DNA of 5,745 bases from Bacillota bacterium (lineage in GTDB: Bacteria > Bacillota > Sulfobacillia > RBS10-35 > JAJYVN01), in contig JAJYVN010000196.1 of the NCBI GenBank assembly GCA_021791995.1, positions 1 to 5,745 on the forward strand. The letters run 5' to 3'. Numbering within the stretch: the stretch's first letter is position 1; each line of letters begins with the position of its first letter. A model generated the notes under the pieces. The model searched no databases, was not told where the DNA came from, and saw only the letters and a program-made list of their open reading frames with translations. Shown one piece after another: positions 1 to 5,304 of the stretch. The position numbers and the translations under genes are program-made.

Positions 1-532
1 CGCATAGCGGCCACCAACTTCTGGGCCGCGTCCACCGCCACAGGACCCTCCAACAACCCGAACGCCGTGGGCCGAGAATGCCTCCACGACATACCCGAAC
101 CCGAAGCGGGCCAGGCGGTCCTTGAACTCGACCATCATCCCATCGATTTCGCCGTCGGCGGCCATCCGAAACAGGCGGTACAGATCACGACGCTTCTCAT
201 TCAAGCCAGAAGCCCGCTCGGCCACCGCAGCCGTAACCTCATAACCACGATCCGTTGCCGCCGCCACCAAGCGATCCTTCTGCCGCTGCAGGTTGCCCGC
301 CTCGGCCTGCTTCTCGGAGGAAACCCGAGCGTAGACACCGCAGCGTTCCTTGCCACCGGACCTCGACCGCAGCAGGGCATCCATATCCCGCGACGAGAAC
401 CGGCACTGCCCGCTCTGCAGGCGCGCGGTCGGCACCAGTCGCCCGACCGCCTTCAGAGCGGTAGATCGTGCGGACCGAGATGCCCAGCCGTTTCGCCGCC
501 TGCCCCGTCGAGAGCACCCGTTCCCCTGCCAT
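1..532 (-). pseudogene. tnpA: IS607-family serine recombinase (TnpA), frameshifted and cut by the window edge
   Basis: This is the remnant of the transposase of an IS607-type element, a serine recombinase with an N-terminal MerR-like helix-turn-helix. Starting at ATG 532, frame one gives the HTH (GQAAKRLGISVRTIYR) up to about 458. The reading then moves to another frame from 456 (LKAVGRLVPTARLQSGQCRF), which carries the catalytic-serine block YARVSSEKQ (333-307), SGLNEKRRDLYRL and VEFKDRLARFGF (132-97). Near 52-60 it shifts again to LEGPVAVDAAQKLVAAM, running off position 1. The motif order and spacing match the family well, so the frameshifts are real in this sequence, though assembly error cannot be excluded. 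Unrepaired translation would stop at 239 after 97 residues, losing the catalytic domain. No clear Shine-Dalgarno precedes the ATG. A tnpB partner, if present, would lie left of the window. Confidence 0.85.
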
Positions 533-569
533 GCAGGCATCATGCGATCAGGGGCGGGCAATGTCAGGG
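1..569 (-). mobile_element. IS607-like element, left-end part, inserted in a group II intron
   Basis: The extent is inferred. The tnpA remnant begins at 532, and group IIC intron similarity fades at about 570, so the roughly 37 bases between them (533-569) should hold the element's left end. IS607 elements have no terminal inverted repeats and make no target duplication, so the edge cannot be fixed from one side. A GG-containing junction around 569-573 would fit the family's small target preference. The other end lies outside the window. Confidence 0.5.
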
Positions 570-784
570 CCCTATGCCACCTCGTATCGGGCTTCGTCTT
601 GTTCGGCAGACTCGCCCGAGCGCCCACGCCTGATGCGATTCGTGTTCCTCGGCCCGAGGCTTTGCCTCCGGCTTCTTTCAGGTCCCGTCTCGCGGCGGGT
701 ACCGTTGCCTTCGGCTAGCGGTTGCCACGGCCAAGCCCCGCAGGAGACTTCCACTCCCAAGTCCTTCACTCATGCCAGGCACAC
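570..784 (-). mobile_element. Group IIC intron, 5' fragment (most of ribozyme domain I)
   Basis: Read on the minus strand, the sequence starts GTGTGCCTGGCATGAGTG, matching the GUGYG 5' end of group II introns and closely resembling the start of the Oceanobacillus iheyensis group IIC intron. It continues with the domain I blocks expected in the same order: GGAAGTCTCCT, GCTAGCCGAAGGCAACGGT, GAGACGGGACCTGAAAGAAG, GAGGAACACGAA and GCGAGTCTGCCGAACAAGAC. Similarity is lost at about 570. The remaining domains, including catalytic domain V, and any maturase gene are absent from the window, so this fragment cannot splice alone. The 65-codon ORF within it (572-769, minus) is a by-product of the ribozyme sequence. 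The assignment rests on recalled family sequence, not on an alignment. Confidence 0.82.
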
Positions 785-786
785 CC

Positions 787-825
787 GAAACGGCCAAGCC
801 CTCGCTAGGAGGACTCGGCCATTTC
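787..825 (-). terminator. Rho-independent-type terminator hairpin of the dehydrogenase gene
   Basis: On the minus strand GAAATGGCCGAGTCCTC (825-809) pairs along all 17 positions with GAGGGCTTGGCCGTTTC (803-787), with a few G-U pairs and a CTAGC loop. It begins right after the dehydrogenase stop codon (828-826). The downstream arm carries only a short T run, and the normal T tract is replaced by the intron, which starts at 784. Group IIC introns are known to insert just after such hairpins, which supports both calls. Confidence 0.8.
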
Positions 826-1983
826 TCAGACCTGTACCCATTGCCCACTTTCGGAACTAGCGATCACCGCATCCAACACCGCCTGGTTTGCGACACCATC
901 CGCAAAGTTGGGTTCGGGGGACCGCCCTGATGCGATGCCGTTCATGAGCTCGGAGACAAGGTGCACAAAGGTGTGCTCGTACCCAATGATATGCGCTGGC
1001 GGCCACCAGGCCGCGGCGTAGGGGTGAACCGCCTCGGTGCAGTTAATGGTGCGAAAGCCCTGCAGTCCTTCCGGGTCGGAGTGGAAATAGACCTCGAGAT
1101 TATTCATGTTCTCGAGGTCCCAGCGGATCGACCCCTTGCTGCCGTTGATCTCAAAACGGTTGCCGTTGCGATTGCCCCCGGCAAAGCGCGTCGCTTCAAA
1201 GGTGCCGAGCGCCCCGGAGCGGAACCGCGCCAAAAAGAGCGCCGCATCATCCACATCCACAAGGCCGCGCGACCCACCACTCTGGCCCGTGGCGCCCCAT
1301 GCGCCCTCTGCCGAACCGGGGACGGGTCGCTCCTTGATAAACGTGTGCAGCATGCCGGACACGCTCTCGAACTCCCCCACCAAAAAGCGTGCAAGGTCGA
1401 TAATATGCGCCGAGAGGTCCCCGTGCGCCCCCGAACCCGAGACAGCCTTTTGGAGGCGCCAGACGACTGGAAACTCCGGGTCCATGATCCAATCCTGCAA
1501 ATACTGGGCGCGGAAGTGGTAGATGGTTCCGAGTTGCCCCTGCGACACCAACTGCTTCGCCAGTTGAACGGCTGGAGCAAAACGGTAGTTATGGCAGATC
1601 ATATTCACAACGCCGGCCCGCTCCACGGCCTGCAACATCGACCGGGCCTCGGCGAGGTTCATAGCGAGCGGCTTCTCGCACAGCACATGCTTCCCGTGCT
1701 CCGCTGCAGCGATCGCGATCTCGGCGTGACGGTTGTTGGGTGTGCAGACATCGATGAGATCGACGTCGTCCCGCTCCACCACGCGGCGCCAATCGGTCTC
1801 GGACTCCTGCCAGCCGAGCCGCTCCCGGGCCGCCTCCACCCCCGCGCGGTCGCGCCCGCAGATCACCGCCTTCTCCGGCTCCACATCCAACGGAAAGAAC
1901 CGCGCGACATCATGATAGGCGTGGCTGTGGGCGCGACCCATAAACTGATATCCAATCATCCCGACCCGCACCGACCTCGGCAT
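826..1983 (-). CDS. Gfo/Idh/MocA family NAD(P)-dependent oxidoreductase
   Basis: This 385-residue protein is a dehydrogenase of the Gfo/Idh/MocA family, cytoplasmic enzymes that oxidise or reduce sugars, inositols and related polyols with NAD(P). The N-terminal Rossmann fold starts VGMIGYQFMGRAHSHAY (7-23), with Gln where many relatives have Gly in GYGFMG. TPNNRHAEIA (81-90) and CEKPLAMN (102-109) follow, the latter with the family's conserved EKP lysine (K104). The C-terminal substrate domain shows GDLSAHIIDLARFLVGE (188-204), with the D...H pair usual near the active site. Length is typical. I chose ATG 1983 over the longer open frame to 2139 because the Rossmann strand begins at once and a purine-rich GGGGGGGAAG lies upstream. 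It diverges from xylB, and a terminator follows its stop directly. Substrate is unknown; myo-inositol dehydrogenase is one common label, but nothing here proves it. Confidence 0.93.
   Translation of the reverse strand: MPRSVRVGMIGYQFMGRAHSHAYHDVARFFPLDVEPEKAVICGRDRAGVEAARERLGWQESETDWRRVVERDDVDLIDVCTPNNRHAEIAIAAAEHGKHVLCEKPLAMNLAEARSMLQAVERAGVVNMICHNYRFAPAVQLAKQLVSQGQLGTIYHFRAQYLQDWIMDPEFPVVWRLQKAVSGSGAHGDLSAHIIDLARFLVGEFESVSGMLHTFIKERPVPGSAEGAWGATGQSGGSRGLVDVDDAALFLARFRSGALGTFEATRFAGGNRNGNRFEINGSKGSIRWDLENMNNLEVYFHSDPEGLQGFRTINCTEAVHPYAAAWWPPAHIIGYEHTFVHLVSELMNGIASGRSPEPNFADGVANQAVLDAVIASSESGQWVQV
1090..1119. repeat. 9-bp perfect inverted repeat inside the dehydrogenase gene
   Basis: GACCTCGAG (1090-1098) and CTCGAGGTC (1111-1119) are perfect reverse complements separated by 12 bases. 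On the coding strand they encode Asp-Leu-Glu and Leu-Glu-Val around residues 289-298 of the protein, so the repeat may simply come from the recurring Leu-Glu codons. An mRNA hairpin is possible, but no function is shown. Confidence 0.6.
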
Positions 1984-1997
1984 CGTCTTCCCCCCCG

Positions 1998-2046
1998 TGG
2001 AAGTTGTCCTCTCCCCATTTCGCGCGCAGGGGAATGGGACCTTCCA
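1998..2046. promoter_or_regulatory. Imperfect inverted repeat in the divergent intergenic region
   Basis: On the plus strand TGGAAG (1998-2003), GTCC (2006-2009) and CCCC (2013-2016) pair in order with CTTCCA (2041-2046), GGAC (2037-2040) and GGGG (2029-2032), giving about 14 base pairs with a TT bulge and a small internal loop. It sits between the dehydrogenase and xylB genes. In the dehydrogenase transcript it would form a leader hairpin directly before the purine-rich ribosome site at about 1990-1996. In DNA the outer arms could be an operator serving both genes. No T tract follows on either strand, so it does not look like a terminator. Confidence 0.4.
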
Positions 2047-2070
2047 ACGCGAAGCACAGGACCACATAAT
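2042..2070 (+). promoter_or_regulatory. Weak candidate promoter for xylB
   Basis: CATAAT (2065-2070) matches five of six bases of a -10 box. It stands 17 bases after TTCCAA (2042-2047), a poor -35 match with three of six. The -35 candidate overlaps the right arm of the inverted repeat at 1998-2046, so a bound repressor there could block it. This is inference from position and a partial match only. Confidence 0.28.
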
Positions 2071-2081
2071 CTCGGTCGCGT

Positions 2082-2130
2082 AAAGGAGGCATCGCCTGGC
2101 GGCGCATGAGCCACCGGCCAGGCATACCCG
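2082..2130 (+). promoter_or_regulatory. Strong Shine-Dalgarno and hairpin before the xylB start
   Basis: AAAGGAGG (2082-2089) is the best ribosome-binding sequence near xylB, but it lies 41 bases before the TTG at 2131. Between them GCCTGGC (2094-2100) and GCCAGGC (2117-2123) are perfect complements, extended by GG/CC past a bulge. If this hairpin forms, only about 11 unpaired bases separate the Shine-Dalgarno from TTG, close to normal spacing. The in-frame stop TGA at 2107-2109 rules out an earlier start in the same frame. Confidence 0.4.
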
Positions 2131-3633
2131 TTGCCACACTTTTTAGGTCTGGACCTCGGCACCTCTGCCTGCAAGGCCGTCATCCTTCAAGAGGATGGCG
2201 CGGTGCTTGGCGCCGGGTCGGCCGAATATCCGGTAATCCAGCCCCAACCCACCTGGGCCGAACAGGATCCGACGTGTTGGTGGGACGGGGCGTGTCGGGC
2301 AATACGCCAGGCCCTGAGCGCCGCTACCGTCGATGGTGCTGCCATCGGTGCGGTGGGGCTCACCGGCCAGATGCATGGCGCTGTGACACTGGACGGCTCC
2401 CACTGGGTGGTTCGGCCGGCGATCATCTGGTCGGATCAGCGCAGTGCCCCGCAAGCCGAGCACCTGGAGCGCACCATCGGCATGGAGCGGGTCGTCTCCC
2501 TCGTCGCCAATCCACCCCTCCCCAACTTCACCGCAACGAAACTCCTCTGGATCGCCGAGAACGAACCTGAGCTCTTTGCTCGCATTCGCCACGTCGTTTT
2601 GCCCAAGGACTACATCCGTCTCCGTCTGACCGGAACGTTGGCAACCGACGTGAGCGACGCCTCCGGCACCCTGTGTTTTGACGTGGTCCGTCGGCAATGG
2701 AGCCAACAGGCCTGTGCACAGTTCGCGATTCCCCTCGAGTGGTGGCCAGAGGTGTCGGAATCGCCTGTGGTCACCGCCTGGGTGTCCCCCACCGCTGCGG
2801 AGCAAACCGGGCTCCGTGCGGGCACACCTGTCGTAGGTGGAGCCGGGGACCAGGCTGCCTCGGCCGTCGGGAGCGGCATCGTCCGGTCGGGGCTCGTCTC
2901 GGTGACCATCGGCACATCCGGCGTGGTCTTCGCGGCCACCGACCAGGTCATTCGCGACCCACAAGGCCGCCTGCACACTTTCTGCCACGCGGTGCCGGGT
3001 CAATGGCACGTCATGGGGGTCACCCAATCCGCCGGTGGTTCCCTCGCCTGGTGGCGTAGCGCCATCGCGCCGGAGGATGTCCCCTACGACGCATTCCTCG
3101 CGTCCGCTGCGAGCGTACCGCCTGGTGCCGACGGCCTCGTCTTTCTCCCATACCTCATGGGTGAGCGGACGCCGCACACCGACCCGTACGCCCGTGGCGT
3201 GTTCTTCGGCCTGACCCCCATGCATACCCGGGGCCACATGACGCGGGCCGTGTTGGAGGGCGTGTCGCAGAGTATGCGAGACTGCCTGGAACTCATCCTG
3301 GACCTCGGTTGCCCGGTACAGGAGGTGCGCATGACCGGAGGCGGCGCGCGCAGCGCCCTCTGGTGCCAGATCCAGGCCGACATCTTCGCCCGGCCGATCC
3401 ATGTTTTGCGTGGCGCAGAGGGACCGGCATCCGGTGCAGCCATCCTCGCCGCCGTGGGAGCAGGGGCCTTTGCCGACGTAACAGAAGCGGCATCGGTCCT
3501 TGTGGAACGCGGCGCACAGACGCGACCCGAACCAGACGCGGTCGCCGCCTACATCGAACAGGGGGAAACGTACCGTGCGCTGTACCAAGCCCTGAAGCCC
3601 TTGTTTGCCATGGCGCACGCTCGGCAGCACTGA
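2131..3633 (+). CDS. xylB: Xylulokinase (FGGY carbohydrate kinase)
   Basis: This 500-residue cytoplasmic kinase should phosphorylate D-xylulose with ATP to xylulose 5-phosphate, which feeds the pentose phosphate pathway. Motifs run in XylB order: FLGLDLGTSACK (4-15) with Asp8 for metal and phosphate binding, GLTGQMHGAVTLD (76-88), WSDQRS (100-105, usually WND), VVGGAGDQAASAVG (234-247) with the expected catalytic base Asp240, the FGGY C-terminal YLMGERTPHTDPYARG (341-356), and MTGGGARSALWCQIQAD (401-417) for ATP binding. Length is typical of XylB. Start TTG 2131 is the only usual start after the upstream in-frame stop at 2107-2109 that precedes the first beta strand. It diverges from the dehydrogenase gene and ends convergently with a small membrane-protein gene. 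The QMHG motif and overall pattern favour XylB over glycerol or gluconate kinase, though a related ketose or pentitol substrate remains possible. Confidence 0.94.
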   Translation: MPHFLGLDLGTSACKAVILQEDGAVLGAGSAEYPVIQPQPTWAEQDPTCWWDGACRAIRQALSAATVDGAAIGAVGLTGQMHGAVTLDGSHWVVRPAIIWSDQRSAPQAEHLERTIGMERVVSLVANPPLPNFTATKLLWIAENEPELFARIRHVVLPKDYIRLRLTGTLATDVSDASGTLCFDVVRRQWSQQACAQFAIPLEWWPEVSESPVVTAWVSPTAAEQTGLRAGTPVVGGAGDQAASAVGSGIVRSGLVSVTIGTSGVVFAATDQVIRDPQGRLHTFCHAVPGQWHVMGVTQSAGGSLAWWRSAIAPEDVPYDAFLASAASVPPGADGLVFLPYLMGERTPHTDPYARGVFFGLTPMHTRGHMTRAVLEGVSQSMRDCLELILDLGCPVQEVRMTGGGARSALWCQIQADIFARPIHVLRGAEGPASGAAILAAVGAGAFADVTEAASVLVERGAQTRPEPDAVAAYIEQGETYRALYQALKPLFAMAHARQH

Positions 3634-3645
3634 AGCGCTTCAGTG
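3628..3645. repeat. Perfect 18-bp palindrome spanning two convergent stop codons
   Basis: CACTGAAGCGCTTCAGTG reads the same on both strands. The plus TGA (3631-3633) ends xylB and the minus TGA (3642-3640) ends the small membrane-protein gene, so the two genes stop six bases apart within one symmetrical element. The core TGAAGCGCTTCA with central CG resembles LacI/GalR-family operators. It could also act as a short bidirectional stem, but it has no T tract on either side. Function is inferred. Confidence 0.65.
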
Positions 3646-3942
3646 GGCAAAACCGGCGGCGATACTCAGGAAGACAAAACCCAAAAGCGCCAGCCCAAGG
3701 GACCAGAGTCCCCAACGATTCAAAACACCATCCAACACGCGCGGACCCTCGTCTACGCTCAAATTCCGCAATTCGCGCTCCGCGCGGCGGCCGTCATGGA
3801 TGGTGCCCCAGATCGCCAGAACCACCGCCAACAGCCAAACAAGGAGCATCAGCACGAGGAACATGCCGCTTGCTTTTGGCACATTCGACACGCTTGGGAC
3901 GGACACCGATGACGCAGCGGCCGTCGAGGACAGCGGGCTCAC
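3640..3942 (-). CDS. Small two-helix membrane protein of unknown function
   Basis: I do not recognise this protein. From GTG 3942 it has 100 residues: a Ser/Ala/Val-rich, uncharged-looking start (1-26), a first hydrophobic helix MFLVLMLLVWLLAVVLAIWG (27-46), a charged loop with HDGRRAERELR (49-59), and a second helix around WSLGLALLGFVFLSIAAG (80-97). The pattern fits an inner-membrane protein with two spans. GTG 3942 has GGAGGAGG directly before it, unusually close. ATG 3864 would give a 74-residue protein starting at the first helix but has no visible Shine-Dalgarno. Real coding is supported by the clear two-helix pattern and by the stop codon placed six bases from that of xylB inside a palindrome. 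Its promoter region would overlap that of the amidohydrolase gene, with which it diverges. Confidence 0.6.
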   Translation of the reverse strand: MSPLSSTAAASSVSVPSVSNVPKASGMFLVLMLLVWLLAVVLAIWGTIHDGRRAERELRNLSVDEGPRVLDGVLNRWGLWSLGLALLGFVFLSIAAGFAH

Positions 3943-3976
3943 CCTCCTCCAGGGGAAATATGGGGTCAGTATTCAG

Positions 3977-3982
3977 TATAAT
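3977..3982 (+). promoter_or_regulatory. Consensus -10 box (TATAAT) for the amidohydrolase gene
   Basis: TATAAT is an exact -10 match in a local AT-rich patch (about 3956-3985) that stands out from GC-rich surroundings. It lies 28 bases before the start at 4011, leaving room for a short leader with GGGAG (3999-4003) as Shine-Dalgarno. No good -35 box is seen at 16-18 bases upstream, so it may depend on an activator or on another sigma factor. On the minus strand the overlapping TATACT (3980-3975) could serve the divergent small gene. Confidence 0.5.
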
Positions 3983-4010
3983 GTGTTGAGGGAACCATGG
4001 GAGCGTCGTA

Positions 4011-5219
4011 ATGAGGATGATGTCAATGCCGCAGACCGTGCCCCGTCCTTGGCTCGATCCGGCCCGTGCGCTCGCGCCATCGCTCGTCCGTTGGCGCCGA
4101 CACATTCATCAGCACCCGGAGCTGTCGTTCCACGAGGTGGAAACGGCTCAGTACATCGCGAACGAACTCCGGTTGATGGGACTCGAACCTCAGCACATCC
4201 TACCGAACGCCGTCATCGCCGAGGTGGGGGATGCCGGGCGTGGGCCGACCATCGCCCTGCGCGCCGACATTGACGCATTACCGATCTCCGAAGAGACGGG
4301 TCTCCCCTTCGCTTCCCTGACGCCGGGAGTGATGCACGCCTGTGGTCATGACGGGCACACCGCGATCCTCCTCGGGGTAGCCCGGCTCCTCGCGGACCAA
4401 CGCGAGAACATCCCCGGACGGATTCGACTGCTCTTTCAACCCGCCGAGGAGATCCCCCCGGGCGGTGCCGAGCAACTGATTGCAGCCGGCGTGCTGAACG
4501 GTGTTTCGGCCATCGCCGGCCTGCACCTGTGGTCGCCGCTTCCCTCAGGGACAGCGGCAGCCATCCCAGGTCCCGCCATGGCCGCCTCCGACCGCTTCAC
4601 CATCACCATTCAAGGGCGAGGGGGCCACGGGGCCATGCCGCACCGCTGCATCGACGCACTTGAGACCGCCAGCCGCATCGTGGTCGCCCTACAATCCATC
4701 GTCAGCCGTTCGGTGGATCCCCTCGATGCCGCCGTCGTCACGGTCGGAAGGTTCTCTAGTGGCACCGCCTTCAACGTCATCGCGGGGGAGGCGGTGCTCG
4801 AGGGCACCGTCCGCACCCTGCGCGAGGAGGTGCGAACTCTGGTGCGCGAGCGCCTGCACACCGTCGTGGAGCACACTGCCGCGAGCGCGAGCGCCCGCGC
4901 CGACATCGAGTACATCGAGGGTGACCCTGCGGTGCAGAACGACCCAGGCGTCACCGCCATCGTGGCAGATATTGCCGAAGAGCACCTCGGGGGTGGCGCC
5001 ATCCGCTCGGGCCCGCCGGAGATGGCGGCCGAGGACTTCGCCTGCTATCTGCAGCACGTACCGGGCTCATTCCTTCTACTCGGCACAGCCAATGAGCACC
5101 GCCATTCCACCTTTCCACACCATCACCCCCAGTTCACCATCGACGAGGACGTCATGCCGGTGGGTGTGTCGATCCTGACCGAGACGGCGTACCGACTCCT
5201 GGAGCGGTTCGCCTCCTGA
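4011..5219 (+). CDS. M20D-family amidohydrolase (N-acyl amino acid / hippurate hydrolase type)
   Basis: This 402-residue metal-dependent amidohydrolase should cleave the amide bond of an N-acyl amino acid or similar conjugate. The family includes hippurate hydrolase, N-acetyldiaminopimelate deacetylase and IAA-amino acid hydrolase. Visible features: HQHPELSFHE (34-43), the metal motif HACGHDGHTA (109-118) with ligands Cys111 and His113, the catalytic and ligand glutamates in QPAEEIPPGGAEQL (143-156; Glu146/147), LHLW with His172, the lid/dimerisation domain with GRGGHGAMPH (202-211; His206), and the last ligand in HHHPQFTIDED (370-380; probably His371). The second-domain span of about 185-300 is usual. 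ATG 4011 has GGGAG seven bases upstream; ATGs at 4017, 4020 and 4026 are alternatives. No signal peptide is seen, so it is probably cytoplasmic. The substrate cannot be told from sequence, and neighbouring genes do not settle it. Confidence 0.92.
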   Translation: MRMMSMPQTVPRPWLDPARALAPSLVRWRRHIHQHPELSFHEVETAQYIANELRLMGLEPQHILPNAVIAEVGDAGRGPTIALRADIDALPISEETGLPFASLTPGVMHACGHDGHTAILLGVARLLADQRENIPGRIRLLFQPAEEIPPGGAEQLIAAGVLNGVSAIAGLHLWSPLPSGTAAAIPGPAMAASDRFTITIQGRGGHGAMPHRCIDALETASRIVVALQSIVSRSVDPLDAAVVTVGRFSSGTAFNVIAGEAVLEGTVRTLREEVRTLVRERLHTVVEHTAASASARADIEYIEGDPAVQNDPGVTAIVADIAEEHLGGGAIRSGPPEMAAEDFACYLQHVPGSFLLLGTANEHRHSTFPHHHPQFTIDEDVMPVGVSILTETAYRLLERFAS

Positions 5220-5223
5220 AGCA

Positions 5224-5265
5224 CCGGAAGCGGCAGGGTTCATGTCGAAGGGTGCCGAATGCCGG
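5224..5265 (+). other. Possible hairpin between the amidohydrolase and PRPP synthetase genes
   Basis: CCGG (5224-5227) and CGGCA (5231-5235) can pair with CCGG (5262-5265) and TGCCG (5253-5257), leaving a small internal loop and a 17-base apical loop. There is no T tract, so it is a poor terminator. It may be a leader structure or chance. No convincing promoter is visible in this gap, so read-through from the amidohydrolase gene is possible. Confidence 0.25.
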
Positions 5266-5304
5266 TTGCGTCGCACAGCCCCGAATCTTCGCTCCGTGAG
5301 GAGA

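Noticed and set aside
572..769. 65-codon minus-strand ORF in the intron region
   Set aside because: It lies wholly within group IIC intron domain I, whose conserved RNA sequence explains it; such ORFs recur as spurious calls in these introns.
67..860. Several plus-strand ORFs across the left region
   Set aside because: They are antisense to the IS607 recombinase remnant and the intron, and their products are Arg/Pro-rich without domains.
961..2109. Open frame of 382 codons antisense to the dehydrogenase gene
   Set aside because: The opposite strand encodes a clear Gfo/Idh/MocA protein; the antisense product is Arg/Pro/His-rich and looks like a shadow.
2106..2570. 154-codon ORF with an ATG after the AAAGGAGG sequence
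   Set aside because: It overlaps xylB in another frame and has no recognisable protein features; the ATG is also 16 bases from the Shine-Dalgarno.
2143..3630. Open frame of 495 codons antisense to nearly all of xylB
   Set aside because: It mirrors the xylB codon phase in GC-rich DNA, its translation shows no recognisable domains, and xylB itself has full family motifs.
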